Assembly (NCBI GenBank): GCA_951799405.1
Contig: OX637342.1
Span: 1,922,001 to 1,986,000, forward strand
Direction of reading: 5' to 3'
Length of the DNA: 64,000 nt
Origin: Agapetus fuscipes
Taxonomy: Eukaryota > Arthropoda > Insecta > Trichoptera > Glossosomatidae
The translations under genes and the position numbers were made by a program. The first letter of the stretch is position 1, and each line of letters opens with the position of its first letter. The notes under the pieces are model-generated. The model did no database searches. It was given only the letters and a program-made list of their open reading frames with translations, and was not told where the DNA came from. This document shows, in pieces, positions 53,944 through 64,000 of the stretch.

Positions 53944-54206
53944 TCTCGTGGATTCTGTTTTTGTGTGAATTACACATCAAGAGCCCTGTGCGAGCATGAT
54001 CATCGCTAAACTACTTAATTGCTGTAAGGCTGGATGGACCTTTGGTGACCACTGACCAGTCTTTGGCAACGCAAATTAATTTTCGATACAGCAAATACCT
54101 TGATTAAAATTAAATCTATTATTATTGGGTGCTCCCCAGATAACTAAACCCACTACAATCCGACTACGAGTACAAAGCGTTAACCACTGTACTACGGGAT
54201 CATTCA
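53944..54206 (-). mobile_element. SINE-C, diverged
   Basis: GTACAGTGGTTAACGC and a decayed B box on the minus strand; ACACATCAAGAGCCCTGTG on the plus strand marks the tail side. Confidence 0.75.
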
Positions 54207-54643
54207 ATACATGAAAATTATTATTCAACAAGTCATTAAAATACAAAAAAAACTTTTACATTCTCAAGTCTCATATTAATTAGCAGTATAACTTTCTCAA
54301 TTAAAAACTTTAATTCATAGTTATGTTGACGTAAAAATAGAAACCTTCCAAGATATTATCTTCCTTGATTACGTAGAACATGTTCTTATTGTCTCATAGA
54401 AGTGCGGGGCAATGCTAATTTTCTGTTTTCTGGGGTAGGTACAAGGCGTATAATTTCGGGGCCTTTATTTCAAATTAGCCCTTGTTTGCTCTAATACAAG
54501 TTTTTATGACCCCGAAAGCGAGCGGGCACTAATCATTTGGATCCGGCGCATAAAACAAGGAGATTTGAATAATTTATTTTTGTTTAAATGTACAGGTAAC
54601 CAAGCTAAATGGCGGCTTGCTCCGACATCTAACTTTGGCTGTC
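54207..54643. other. Spacer
   Basis: Nothing recognised. Confidence 0.45.
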
Positions 54644-54645
54644 TA

Positions 54646-56347
54646 CAGTGGGTTGCCATATTAATAGGGACACTTGTGAAAAACGTATTTATCTCACTTT
54701 GGTATTCAGAAAACATGTATTTTTATTATAAATTGTAATGTTTTTGTTATTTAATGACAAAAACACTTTATTGGAAACATTTTGACACCATATTTCTTGT
54801 TAATTGTTATTTATTTTGATTGCTATATCATATTTAAACATTTTTGTTGAAAAAATCGATATTTTGTGACATTGCATTAAGCTGCGTTAATGGCTTATAT
54901 GAGTCGTGGCATACTCTTAATGCAATTTTTGTGCACTGGATTATATCTAAGGGGTATGATACCACACCTGAGTGAGAGTTTTGATGAGCTGCTGCTTAGT
55001 TGTGATCATCTCCTGAGCAATCGGCTTCTTCGTGAGCTCCCACAAGGTTCCGATTGGGTTCATGTCAGGGAATCCCCAGGCCAAGGTAACAACTGCAGGA
55101 TTTTTTCAGCCAGAAATGCAGTGGCACTACTGATTCTGTAGTATAATGCAGAAATATGCATAAATATGTACTCTTAGCCATCAGGGAACCATTCTCCGAC
55201 TTCAGGTAGCAGTCAATTTTTCAGTATTTGTCTGTACTGATCCTGCTTCATGGTCCATTGCTTGATGTGAAAGTGGGTTATCCACTTGGAAGCGATGATT
55301 GACCACAACCATGATACTGGTAATCTGTTTGATTGTCTACGAAGGGCACTCCTTGTGGGATTTCTCTCCCAGGTGCCATCGAACGGATGATGAATTTTTA
55401 ACCAAAATTTGAAAAATGGCTTCATCAGAGAAGCACATCTATAAAAGAGCTAATCACGCGATAGGATTTTTTAATGGGTTTAAATCCATTGAAATATCAA
55501 TCACCTAACTTTTGCCTTCATTTCTAGTCATGTGGTGATGTGCTTTGACCCATTGCTATCACTTTTCCTTCCTGGCTACCAAAAGGTGAGTTTTCGCAGC
55601 TCGACCATGACCAATGAGTCTCTTCTCAGCCAGCCTCCTCTGGACTGTCTTCTTAGATATTTCAAGATTTTCTTCCTTGATCATCAAGGTGAAACAAGAC
55701 ATACTTTTTTTTTATTTTGGAGATAGTTGTCTCTGATGTGTTGGTCAGTATGACGTGTGGTGACTCATTTTTTGCTACTTTTTCCAATCTCATGCAAGAT
55801 TTCGATGTTTTTTTTTCTAAATTTTGTTTTAAAAACACTTCAAAACACCTACAATGTCTTTTATTTCGCCTTAAAAATGTTCAGTGTAAAAAAAAAATTT
55901 TTACTTCCTCATATTTTCTTGGAGACGGGTCTTAAGATCCGTCCATACTGAAAAAACACTAATTTTTTACTCAACCTTGTAGAACTCGTAATTTTAATTA
56001 GTAATGATCAAAAAACTATATAAATCTAATACAACATTAATATTTACTTAAGTTTTCGTATAAAAATGCTGCTAAAATTCACTAAATTAATTGTAATGTA
56101 TGTTTACTTAAGACGCTCTCGATCGCTCGTTTTCACAAAAATGATGACCGCATGGGATCAACCTTACATTTTTTAAAGGTGTGACACTTTGCATGTGTTA
56201 CTACGTTTTAAATGAGTCAGTAGTGCTACCAGTAGTAAAAATAAAAAAGATTTGGCCATCACATGACCGTTATTTAAAAGTAATAGCAATGTAAACACAA
56301 AAAATACGAAATATTTGAAGTGTCCCTATTAATATGGCAACCCACTG
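54646..56347 (-). mobile_element. Tc1/mariner-like transposon, 1702 bp, dead
   Basis: Terminal inverted repeats CAGTGGGTTGCCATATTAAT...AGGGACACTT are intact at both ends, flanked by TA at 54644-54645 and 56348-56349 as expected for this superfamily. The transposase relic is on the minus strand. The right-hand interior has no other gene. Confidence 0.88.
54890..55740 (-). pseudogene. Tc1-like transposase relic
   Basis: In reading order on the minus strand: a helix-turn-helix-like part near 55560-55640; VSWLWSIIASKWITHF and TMKQDQYRQILKN (55213-55340), matching the Tc1 region VMVWG-I...-MNQ-QY--IL; then EWFPDG and QLLPWPGDSLT (the LPWP--SPDLNPIE catalytic region, damaged). Stops and frameshifts separate these blocks. 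The DDE catalysis is lost. Confidence 0.75.
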
Positions 56348-56547
56348 TACTTGCTAAAGAAGGGAATATACGGCTTGAAATGTGGGAGAATCTAATGGCA
56401 TGCCAATGGCTAGAGTGTGATACATTGATGTAGAATATTGTTACGAATATGTGGTTTTGTGTAATTTTTGTCTGAGTGAGTTACATAATAATAAGCACTG
56501 TGAAGTCTCTCTAGAAATAAAGATGTTAGGCACTTAACAACAATAAC

Positions 56548-56870
56548 AACAACTAAGCTACACATATAGTGTTACTTCTTGCCGCGTTATCTCTGAAGGG
56601 GTCGCATGTGGCAAGTTAAATCTATTAATTTGTACAGGTAAGTGGCTCGGCCTTACGCCAACCACTTCAGTTGAAGTGGGGGTTTCCCAGCTCCCGAGAG
56701 GGCTGATACTCATTTCTTGTGAAGGCTGAGTAAACCTTGCCGGTATTTTATTTTGGGGCTTGAAATAAACACCGAAACGGAAAATCATTTCTGATACCGT
56801 CGGTGGGATTCGCACCCGAGCTCACGGCATGGAATGCAAGCACTCTAACAACTGAGCTATCGACCGGACT
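56548..56870 (-). mobile_element. SINE-B, complete
   Basis: Minus-strand A box TAGCTCAGTTGTTAGAGTG and GGTGCGAATCCCACC; the 3' tail is of GTTGT units (ACAACAATAACAACAAC at 56540). Confidence 0.92.
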
Positions 56871-56944
56871 TGTCTTGTGAGAAATGGCTGTAATAGTATG
56901 GGGTAAAATAGACATTAAAAAATCTATGGAATAACCTCCGTGAT

Positions 56945-57245
56945 TGGCATGCCTTCTTGCCTTTCCATAGCACACAATTGAGCCCAACATTTCAGACCGT
57001 GTATTCCAGCAAGGTGATAAAAAGTGTGTATTTGGGCAAACTTTCCCAATCGCGCGCGCCCAAGGAGGCGCAGTTTGGCCCATTAGCCGGCGACGTCTGG
57101 TGAATTGTCGACCAGATAATGAGGCCCGTGCCCGGGTAGAGAAAACACCCCGGACCCTTATTGACAATCTCCAATTAGGGGCGGGCCCCTGTAGGAGATA
57201 GGTACCTACAGCGGCATTTAGGCAAGCACACAAAGGACTCACGTG
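56945..57245 (-). other. GC-rich island, unassigned
   Basis: Clearly richer in G+C than everything around it (TCGCGCGCGCCCAAGGAGGC, ATGAGGCCCGTGCCCGGG). Two overlapping minus-strand frames are open across it, one reading IIWSTIHQTSPANGPNCASL, the other GRQFTRRRRLMGQTAPPWAR. I recognise neither. It may be an old exon, a promoter or transferred DNA. Confidence 0.3.
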
Positions 57246-57311
57246 TACCTAACTCGATCCAGTTCTTGGCAAACTCAGATGTCTAATCGTCCGTGCATCG
57301 TGCTGGTTATC

Positions 57312-58045
57312 TACCATTTGACCTTTCAATAAAATTGCCTTAATATTGTACAATTTGAGCTTTAAATAAACGTAAAACACAATAGTTTGAAATTTGTTAT
57401 AAATATTTTAAAAATCAATTTCCAGTTTTCATAAAACACATATATTATACAAATATATTTTGTAGGGTTTATGTATTCACACAGTGAAAATTCATTTTTT
57501 TAAAATAAAGCTATTTTTTGTTTAACGTAGTTAAATCTGCTCATTGCTCCTCTCCGCAATCCGCCATATAATTTTAGTTTTATTCTTTATCATTTTGTTG
57601 TTATTATTATTATTTGTCTTTTTGTGTTGACTCAATAATTTTATTTGTGCTTTAAATATTTTATTTTATTTTATTTATTTTTTGACCCCCAGATGTTTGA
57701 ATTAATTTATTGTAATTATTATATATTATTTTATGTTTTCTTTCTTTTAATTTTTGACTGTTGTATTTAATTTTAATTAATTTCATATTTATTGTACCTA
57801 TACCTACCTATTTATTTGAATTTATATAATTTTGATCTATGGTTTGTTCTTAATAATTTTAATTTTTTATACATCACTCTTGATAATGGCCTGAATATTG
57901 AAGGTCGAAAGTACTCGAGATATTAAATATTATTGTGAAAATAAACTACGTTAAACAAAAAATTGCTTTATTTTATACAAATATACATCATGTGAAATTA
58001 CCTGTGATAGCCATAAGACAGACAAACCTTAAGGGAACGTAACAA
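57312..58045 (+). mobile_element. J repeat interrupted by a Penelope-like copy
   Basis: The J 5' part (CTACCATTTGACCTTTCAAT to ACACATATATT) and 3' part (CATCATGTGAAATTACCTGT to GACAGACAAACC) flank the insertion. Confidence 0.72.
57458..57973 (+). mobile_element. Penelope-like copy with inverted 5' piece
   Basis: TATACAAATATA at 57446-57457 and 57974-57985 is an exact 12-bp duplication. The first 75 bp (TGTAGGGTTTATGTATTCAC...AACGTAGTTAA) are the reverse complement of the tail seen at 30820-30900. The rest reads forward to GTTAAACAAAAAATTGCTTT. Confidence 0.6.
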
Positions 58046-58074
58046 GGGTACGTTTATCTTTAATCTATCTATAC

Positions 58075-58275
58075 TCTTAGTTGCAAAAATATATTTACAT
58101 TTAAGGCGCATATTTATTGCATGCCCACAAGCAGTCACAGGTAAGCTCTTTCCTACACATGCCACATGTGAACTTACTACGTAAAAACCCAATCTAAAAT
58201 AAACTTACACCCTGCAATTCCTGCCAATTTTTCCATAAAAGGGGTAACATTGATAAAGTGAACATTTTTTTTACA
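58075..58275 (-). mobile_element. LA repeat, diverged
   Basis: AGTTGCAAAAATATATTTAC to GATAAAGTGAACATTTTTTT. Confidence 0.78.
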
Positions 58276-58305
58276 AAAAAATGTATTTTTGTCTATGAAG
58301 AGGTT

Positions 58306-58385
58306 CCCGTTGATAGCGCAATTGGTAGAATGCTTCTGTTCAATGCCAGAGTGCGAGGGTTCGATACCAAACAAGCATAGATTTC
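58306..58385 (+). mobile_element. tRNA-like SINE-B head
   Basis: GTTGATAGCGCAATTGGTAG and GCGAGGGTTCGATACC: both boxes recognisable, but the fold is mutated and no body follows. Confidence 0.55.
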
Positions 58386-58582
58386 GAAAAGGATTTACGT
58401 TTCGTTTATTATTTCTCTTTCGATATTTTTAATTTCTTCACACACTTACATACCTAGTAAATTTTGTTTCCAGGCAGCGAAAAGATAGTTTATAAAATCG
58501 TCTCAAGAACGCCAAAACACATTGTTGCTAAAAAGCTTCGCTATTTTCTGTCAAAAAAAAAAACATCAAATTTATTAATCAT

Positions 58583-58690
58583 TTCTTGACTTATAGGTTG
58601 GAATAAGGCTGACTACCCACAACAGCAGAAATAAATTCTGAAAATAATTATCTTTGATGGGATGAAAGAAGTTATAAGTATTTACAATTG
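58583..58690 (+). mobile_element. LA 5' fragment
   Basis: TTCTTGACTTATAGGTTGGA, GGCTGACTACCCACA; then GGGATGAAAGAAGTTATAAG, echoing the LINE ORF end. Confidence 0.55.
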
Positions 58691-59065
58691 ACCTAAAAAC
58701 AAAGAGAAGAGAAGGTTTCATATGTGGTATGGACACTTCAAGCACAAAAGCTAGGGACTCTAGCACCACAGTTTGCAAAGCGCCAAAGGAGGCGATCCTT
58801 TTGGCTAATATGAAATTAATTATGACCACTCCGGAAATATTGTGGCTTGCTCAGAGACATCCTATACTAGTTATGCCGACCCTCGTTACTTTAAACATCA
58901 TATTAATTACAAGCCAGTATATAATTCTATTTGCAGAATAACCGCAGCCGGAGCGATTACTGTGTTTCTTGAAAGTAAAATAACTATGGTTCTTTTTGCG
59001 GTGGTTTAAAGTTCTGTTGGACAAAGGTTCAACTAAATAGACTTAAATTATGGGCTAGTATTTGG
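58691..59065. other. Unassigned
   Basis: 58690-58941 holds an open frame (GMDTSSTKARDSSTTVCKAP...) with a hydrophobic end. No family recognised. Confidence 0.3.
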
Positions 59066-59067
59066 AC

Positions 59068-59262
59068 TGAACTGTAGTCTAGTGTAAGCGCTTTGGCCTG
59101 GTAAATGGAAGGTTGTGGGTTCGAATCCCGGCGGAGCACAAAAAATATTCTATGTAAATTTGTTAATTTGCTCTTCGTTGGGTTGAAAGATGCATAAACC
59201 TTTACCAAAGACCGGTCACCCAAGGTCCATCCAGTCTTACAGTAAATGGGTTTTGCGCTACG
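59068..59262 (+). mobile_element. SINE-C, 5' part
   Basis: TGTAGTCTAGTGTAAGCGCT (A-box region), GTGGGTTCGAATCCCGGCGG (intact B box), CCTTTACCAAAGACCGGTCA. Confidence 0.85.
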
Positions 59263-60080
59263 ACGACGATATGAAAAAACCATTTTCAAGAAATTTATTA
59301 ATTGATGAAGTAGTTTCCCTTTTCGATATTTTCTCAAAAACTATTCACATTATAAAAAATCGGCTTCATATGAGATTAAGCAATGTATAATTCTGTCATT
59401 AAAAGAAGAAAAAAACAAAATAAAAACTACAAAATTAAAAAAAAAAACGTGTCGTTTTTAATCTTTTTTTGTGGAGTCAATTTATTAATTTTGATAAATA
59501 ATTGATAAACACGCTTAATTTTTTTCATAACTATCGCTCGTTTACTGAGACCATAAAATGTAAGAAACAAAAACAAGATTTAGGGGTACCTATATAACAC
59601 TCTTAATACATTTTTTCATTAACGTGATCTAGAATAGTTCATATAAATGAGAAAAACTTTATTCTTGAGGTAATGATTTAAAAAAAAATATATGACATTT
59701 CAAAGGAACAACACTTCAAAGTGATTGTGAAATTGCATACAACTTTAATTATTCTTTGAATACAGTATATTTTATTTAAATCCTGACAATGTAACAAGGG
59801 TTTTCTTGCATCCTTGAACGTGCGAATAGCATTGCGAATACATGCATCTATAAGCGCAACTAATTTTTAGAAATTTGCAAAGTACCCTTCCTTATCTGCG
59901 CGGAATTTCATGGCCATTATATTACCTACTGCAAAACGTGAAGCAAAAAATATTTCTCCTCAATGAACGAACACTATGAAAGAAGCGAAATTTTGTATGG
60001 ATGCCCATACACAGATTCGTTTCGCGTACTGCAGAACTTTAGTACCAAAATGCCACGTTAGTGCTTGTTTGGCCTATGTC
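59263..60080. other. Spacer with one foldback-core scrap
   Basis: 59515-59590 (TTTTTTCATAACTATCGCTC, GACCATAAAATGTAAGAAAC) is the core module shared by the hAT-like and H foldbacks. Otherwise nothing recognised. Confidence 0.5.
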
Positions 60081-60084
60081 CATC

Positions 60085-60475
60085 AGAGGTCATTTCGGTG
60101 CTATGGTTGAGAAAGTCAAGTGGCTAATCTTTCTAACGTATTTGGAATATAATAATGTTTGTTCGATCCCCGTTTGCGTCATATGACCATAACTTTGATT
60201 CTGGTTCAATAGATGTCATTGGGTAATTATTAATTAATAATCATAATTTGCCAATGTCACCCCTGTGCCAGGGAAGGTCGGCAAAAGTTGTAGGGCTTAT
60301 GTTCATTTGAGGCTTGGATTTTATTTTTAAGTACACATTCATATCCTTGCAACTTAGATGATAGATGAAAATATACAATAATCAATTATTAACAATTGTT
60401 GATATTAATACTTGTTTCTGGTCAAGCAGAACAGGTTGGTGAATTTCATTCCTCTTCACAAATCTATTGAAAAAA
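60085..60475 (+). mobile_element. SINE P interrupted by LA
   Basis: TGCTATGGTTGAGAAAGTCA (A-box-like), GTTCGATCCCCGTTTGCGTC (B-box-like), CATAACTTTGATTCTGGTTC, then after LA GATATTAATACTTGTTTCTG and GGTTGGTGAATTTCATTCC. Confidence 0.6.
60243..60365 (+). mobile_element. LA repeat, internally deleted
   Basis: TTTGCCAATGTCACCCCTGT, then GTACACATTCATATCCTTGC; the tRNA-side 70 bp are deleted. Confidence 0.78.
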
Positions 60476-60479
60476 AAAA

Positions 60480-60610
60480 GAAATCACATGAGCTGGAAAA
60501 TTGATTTAAAAAATATTTAAAACAGCTCTTACGCAATCGTATTGTACGTTTTTTTATAGTTCAGATTGTGCAAAATGTAGAAAGGTCATATTTGAATCAA
60601 ATGGTGGGTA
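60480..60610 (-). mobile_element. J repeat fragment
   Basis: AACAGCTCTTACGCAATCG and TAGTTCAGATTGTGCAAAAT on the plus strand are reversed J core. Confidence 0.55.
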
Positions 60611-60644
60611 AGCCAAACAAGCACAGGGGGAACGAAAAACATAA

Positions 60645-60785
60645 AACATTACGTTTAGACTCAAACTTACGGTTTATCAAAAAAATATCGAAACTGTGAC
60701 GCTCACTAGGGGGTAGTGTTTCAATGTTCATACATTTTTTGGTGATGACTATGGTTAAAACGAAATGTTTTGTACTCGGAGTACA
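60645..60785. mobile_element. E-family foldback
   Basis: GTTTAGACTCAAACTTACGG, TGTGACGCTCACTAGGGGGT, GTTTTGTACTCGGAGTACAG. Confidence 0.5.
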
Positions 60786-61009
60786 GTATGGTAGTCGGCT
60801 ACTTTTTGATTTTGAAAGACCGGTCTTTTGAATTTGTTTGCAAGCTTAGTAGATGCAAAATATAAATCCCTTTTGACTGCAGTTCGCGTTGAAATTTCCC
60901 TGAAAATGAGCAATTTCATTAAAAATTACAAAGGAAACCCAAAACACACCTAGACTTTATTTTTGGTTACCAGCATTTTATGTTGAGCGTGTAGAAAATC
61001 GAGGGGGGG

Positions 61010-61115
61010 AAATATCAGGGAAGCCGAAGGACATCATGGTTGAGGAACCAACGACAGTGGTTCAGCAAAAGCACCAAGTTCCTGTTTCGAGTCGCAGCAT
61101 CCAAGGCCAAAATAG
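61010..61115 (+). mobile_element. Dispersed repeat, second copy of 117-215
   Basis: GAAGCCGAAGGACATCATGG, GTTTCGAGTCGCAGCATCC. Confidence 0.5.
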
Positions 61116-61234
61116 GCATAAAATTCTAAATTACAATATTTTTTCGGCGGACAAACGTCATAGGTTTATGTGTACAGAGTGTTAAGAAGCTTATAATATA
61201 AGCTATCATTTCAGTGGCGATGATGTATTAACAT

Positions 61235-61345
61235 TAAATTTTAAGGTTCATATTAAGTGCACGTTCACAAGCAGGCACGGGAAAGTTCGTTCTTACGCAT
61301 GCTGTATGTGAACTTACAAAATAAGAACCAAAAATTATAAATGAA
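61235..61345 (-). mobile_element. LA 3' part
   Basis: TTAAGGTTCATATTAAGTGC to AAATTATAAATGAACATAAT. Confidence 0.7.
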
Positions 61346-61361
61346 CATAATATGTATACCC

Positions 61362-61492
61362 TCCAAAGGTCCATTCAGCCTTACAGCAACTGGGTCTTGC
61401 TTGAGAATTGGTTCTTTCTACAGCGACGGCCAATCTCGCAGAGGGCTCTTGAGGTGTGATACAAAACAGCGCTCACCAAATAAATCATCCTA
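61362..61492 (+). mobile_element. SINE-C 3' part
   Basis: AAAGGTCCATTCAGCCTTAC to CTCACCAAATAAATCATCCT, followed by an ATT trinucleotide run (61491-61510) that may be its tail. Confidence 0.82.
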
Positions 61493-61507
61493 ATATTATT
61501 ATTATTA

Positions 61508-61620
61508 TTTCTACCCTGCAAGTCTTGTGTATGTTCACTGAAACAGGGGTTACATTGACAGGGCTGAATCGTATTTTACAGAATGGGTGGTCACCCTCAT
61601 ACCATCCTACAAGCCAAGGA
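61508..61620 (-). mobile_element. LA 5' part
   Basis: ACCCTGCAAGTCTTGTGTAT to CATCCTACAAGCCAAGGA. Confidence 0.72.
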
Positions 61621-61682
61621 TCCAAAAAAAACACAAAAATAGTATTTTTTAGTGTTGATCTGTTAACACAGTGAAAGTCCAT

Positions 61683-61861
61683 TTTTATAAATATTTACAA
61701 ATATAAATGGCAAAACATTGTTTTAATTCACTTAATTAATTTTAATTAACCATTCTGCTCTTGAAGATGCCTCATTAGGCGCAAATATTCGAGCAAAAAC
61801 AAGAATAAAGTGAATTAAAACAATGTTTTACCATTTATATTTTTAAATATTTACAAAAATA
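61683..61861. mobile_element. Inverted repeat with Penelope-type motif
   Basis: Arms of about 50 bp (GCAAAACATTGTTTTAATTC left, GAATTAAAACAATGTTTTAC right) surround CTCTTGAAGATGCCTCATTA followed by GGCGCAAATATTCGAGC. Confidence 0.5.
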
Positions 61862-62152
61862 GTAAGTTTTGTTAGCAATTCAGCATAAAGTAAAATGCAA
61901 TTCCCTGTACTGGTATTTTATTCATTAATTTTAGGATTGCTAAAGCATGTATATTAAATTCCCGGTCTGGCCAAATTTATTTATTTAGAAATGTTAGCGT
62001 ATCCTTCATATGGACGCATGCCTGGTGTGCTCACGAAGATTGAAGACACTTATTGTAATTCAAAATTAAACAAAATAGTCCGATCAATAGCTTATTTTGT
62101 ATTATGCCTACGTTCCAAGAAAATGGACTAGAATTAGATATCGATTAATTTA

Positions 62153-62350
62153 AGAGTATCGGAAATGATTTCCCGTTTCAGTGTTTGTTTCAAAAATGTA
62201 TATAAATACCAGCAAGGAGCTGTGAAACTCCCACTTCAAATGAAAGGATGACATAAGAAAGCTCCTTTACCTGTGAAAATAAAAAGCTTAAAATCGCTTC
62301 CTACGAACATTTCGGGGGCAATGCGGCAAAACGTTGCACTATAAAGCTTA
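62153..62350 (+). mobile_element. SINE-B body, head lost
   Basis: ATCGGAAATGATTTCCCGTT to GGGGGCAATGCGGCAAAACG and CACTATAAAGCTTATTTG. Confidence 0.75.
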
Positions 62351-62675
62351 TTTGTCATCTAATCTAAGATTCTCCGAGATATGACTCTTGGTTATCAACT
62401 CAGCACTGCTAGCGTTTTTTGACTCCTTGTAAATCTTACTGCAAAAGTATTTTTGAACCGCTAAAATCTCTCAAAAATCAAACCAAATATTTTATGAAAA
62501 AGAGGGATCCATTTTTCTCATGGTTTTTTCTTGGTTTCCAAATCAAGACAAAAACATCACAATTTAATCAGTAAGAGCACCTTGGAAGAGGAGTGTTCAC
62601 AGCATTTTGACCGAAGATGCATCTTGAAAACAACGAAGCTCTAAAAGTGGTCGTATTGGTGTCCAAACATATTCA
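62351..62675. other. Spacer
   Basis: Nothing recognised. Confidence 0.45.
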
Positions 62676-62921
62676 GTACCCTTAGTACCTACGAGTTGCA
62701 AAACTTGAGAAAAGTTAAGTTTACGGAAAATATTAAGGAGTGATTTCTCCCAAAATCTGCCGTTTTTGTTTCTTACACTTTATGGTCTTAGCAGAAGAGT
62801 TACAGTGATGAAGAAAATCAAGTTCAAACAAACAAAAACGGCAGATTTTGGGAGAAATCACTCTTTAATATTTTACGTTAATTTTACTTTACTCAAGTTT
62901 TGCAACTCGTACTAAGGGTAC
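62676..62921. mobile_element. H-family foldback, uninterrupted
   Basis: 246 bp: GTACCCTTAGTACCTACGAG at the left, TTGCAACTCGTACTAAGGGT at the right; arms of about 95 bp meet around TGGTCTTAGCAGAAGAGTTA. Contains AAAATCTGCCGTTTTTGTTT on both arms. Non-coding. Confidence 0.82.
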
Positions 62922-63496
62922 GGGTCGTAGATACAAAAAGTGTTCAAAGTATCGCATCTCTCATGACACTTTGTGAACACACCTCGTATAATTGCATAAT
63001 AAATTATGGGACACGAATCCAAAATGTACATAAATTATTTTCACATTGCGTGACGTGTCTGTTTTAATTACAATACAAACGTATTTTTGTTTTATTTTTT
63101 TGAAACCCAGTGTTTACGTAGGATAGAAGGGGGGTAAACATTTATCTGTTCTGCTATTGTTGATTTTTTTGTATAAATGAAATTGTTTAAATATGCGAAT
63201 TAATTTTGTAATTGTAAAATAGTAATTCTTTGACTTTTAATTAAAATACGGTTCCGATTGCATTCCATTGTTTTTTGTTTTTTAAAAGTATTTTGTTACT
63301 TAGAAAAAAAGAATTTTGAGAAAAAAAAGAAGGCAGACAAATAACCGGGATGAGAGGTGTGAAGCCTTTGCCACAGTGATCGCCAACGTCGGCGGGACCT
63401 GACAAGGGACTGACAGAAAAAGAATAAAATATTACAATATCAATACCCCGTCTACATTTAGATCTATTTGGAAGGGAAGTGTGTAGGATAGTGAAC
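62922..63496. other. Spacer
   Basis: AT-rich to about 63330; then a GC-richer patch (GATCGCCAACGTCGGCGGGA) leading into the tandem repeat. Confidence 0.4.
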
Positions 63497-64000
63497 AAGG
63501 AAGAATGTGTACATGCTCCTCTCACTGCTTCTGCTCATGCTAATAACGCTGCCCTCCCATCCAGGTTTTGCCAGAATGCTATTGTGCTTTGCCATCCATG
63601 TAGTTCTGCCCATTATGCATTTCCGGCAGTGACTGGAGTATTGATTGCAGGAGCAAAAATAATGGCTGGATGAAAGCACGTTGGTGTCACTGCTGCAGCT
63701 CATGCTACTTGCGCTGCCCACCTATTCAATCTTTGTCGATTTTCAGCGAACTTCAAGTGCCCATTACGAGAGTGATTGTTCGTTGCCAACTATGTGGTTA
63801 CGCCTATTATTGCCGGCAGTAGCATCGAAATGCAAAGTGGCTTAATGGAAACACGTTCCTGCACATGCTACTCGCACTGCTCACCCATCCAGGTTTTTTC
63901 ATCCGCTTTTTAGCGGACTTCAAAAGACCGGTGCGAGGACGATTTTTCGCCCATTGTTTCCGGCAGTAGCAAAGGAAAGGACAACGACTAAATGGAAACA
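63497..64000. repeat. Diverged tandem repeat at window edge
   Basis: CCGGCAGT recurs at 63623, 63813 and 63960, each after CCCATTA/CCTATTA/CCCATTG. The segment GCTACT(T/C)GC(G/A)CTGC-C-CCA and AGCGAACTTCAA/AGCGGACTTCAA also repeats. Unit spacing is about 190 then 147 bp. It continues past the window. Confidence 0.6.

Overview
The window is A+T-rich eukaryotic DNA, most likely from an arthropod and probably an insect. The evidence is insect-type non-LTR retrotransposon C-termini, a 5S rRNA-like segment close to the arthropod consensus, tRNA-headed SINEs and many foldback DNA elements; no feature fixes the order. I see no complete host gene and no functional RNA gene. The sequence is a mosaic of decayed, repeatedly nested transposable elements in AT-rich spacer. 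A few short open frames that might be host exons are listed at low confidence.

Family names used below. LA: a high-copy repeat of about 250-290 bp, from CCTTGACTTATAGGTTGG to GCAACTTAGATTAGATTA, with a GATTA pentamer tail; it appears to be the 3' UTR of a LINE, because four copies are still preceded by the end of its ORF. LD: a related LINE with a similar C-terminus but another 3' end (CGCCATTCC...) and an ACAGTT tail. SINE-B: a tRNA-headed SINE (TAGCTCAGTTGG / GGTTCGAATCC) with a GTTGC-type tail. SINE-C: a second tRNA-headed SINE starting GACCGGTC; one copy carries a 5S rRNA-derived head. J: a repeat of about 230 bp with a CACAATCTGAGCTAAG core. Foldback (MITE-like) families: E (CAAGTATAAAA ends), F (CGGGGCTATTCTTAG ends), G (CTCGGATATTAGACG ends), H (GTACCCTTAGTAC ends), a hAT-like foldback, and Penelope-like tails.

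Layout. 0-10 kb: LA copy split by a 1.08-kb hAT-like foldback, a TCACCGA-type degenerate array, E foldbacks, SINE-B, SINE-C and LINE debris. 10-20 kb: a LINE inserted at the centre of a palindrome, J and LA copies, LINE debris. 20-32 kb: dense LA copies, a three-level nest (H foldback, LA, LA), a complete SINE-B, an F foldback and a Penelope-like copy with 13-bp target duplication. 32-36 kb: the best-preserved coding sequence, a 5'-truncated LINE reverse transcriptase with one nonsense codon. 36-50 kb: SINE-B and SINE-C, LINE C-termini, LA copies, G foldback. 50-57 kb: a possible host exon, a 5S-tRNA composite SINE inside an inverted minisatellite, and a dead Tc1-like transposon with intact ends. 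57-64 kb: Penelope-like copy inside J, SINE pieces, H foldback and a diverged tandem repeat at the edge.

There is no gene network here. The informative content is the insertion history: which families share 3' ends, tails and internal modules, and who landed in whom.
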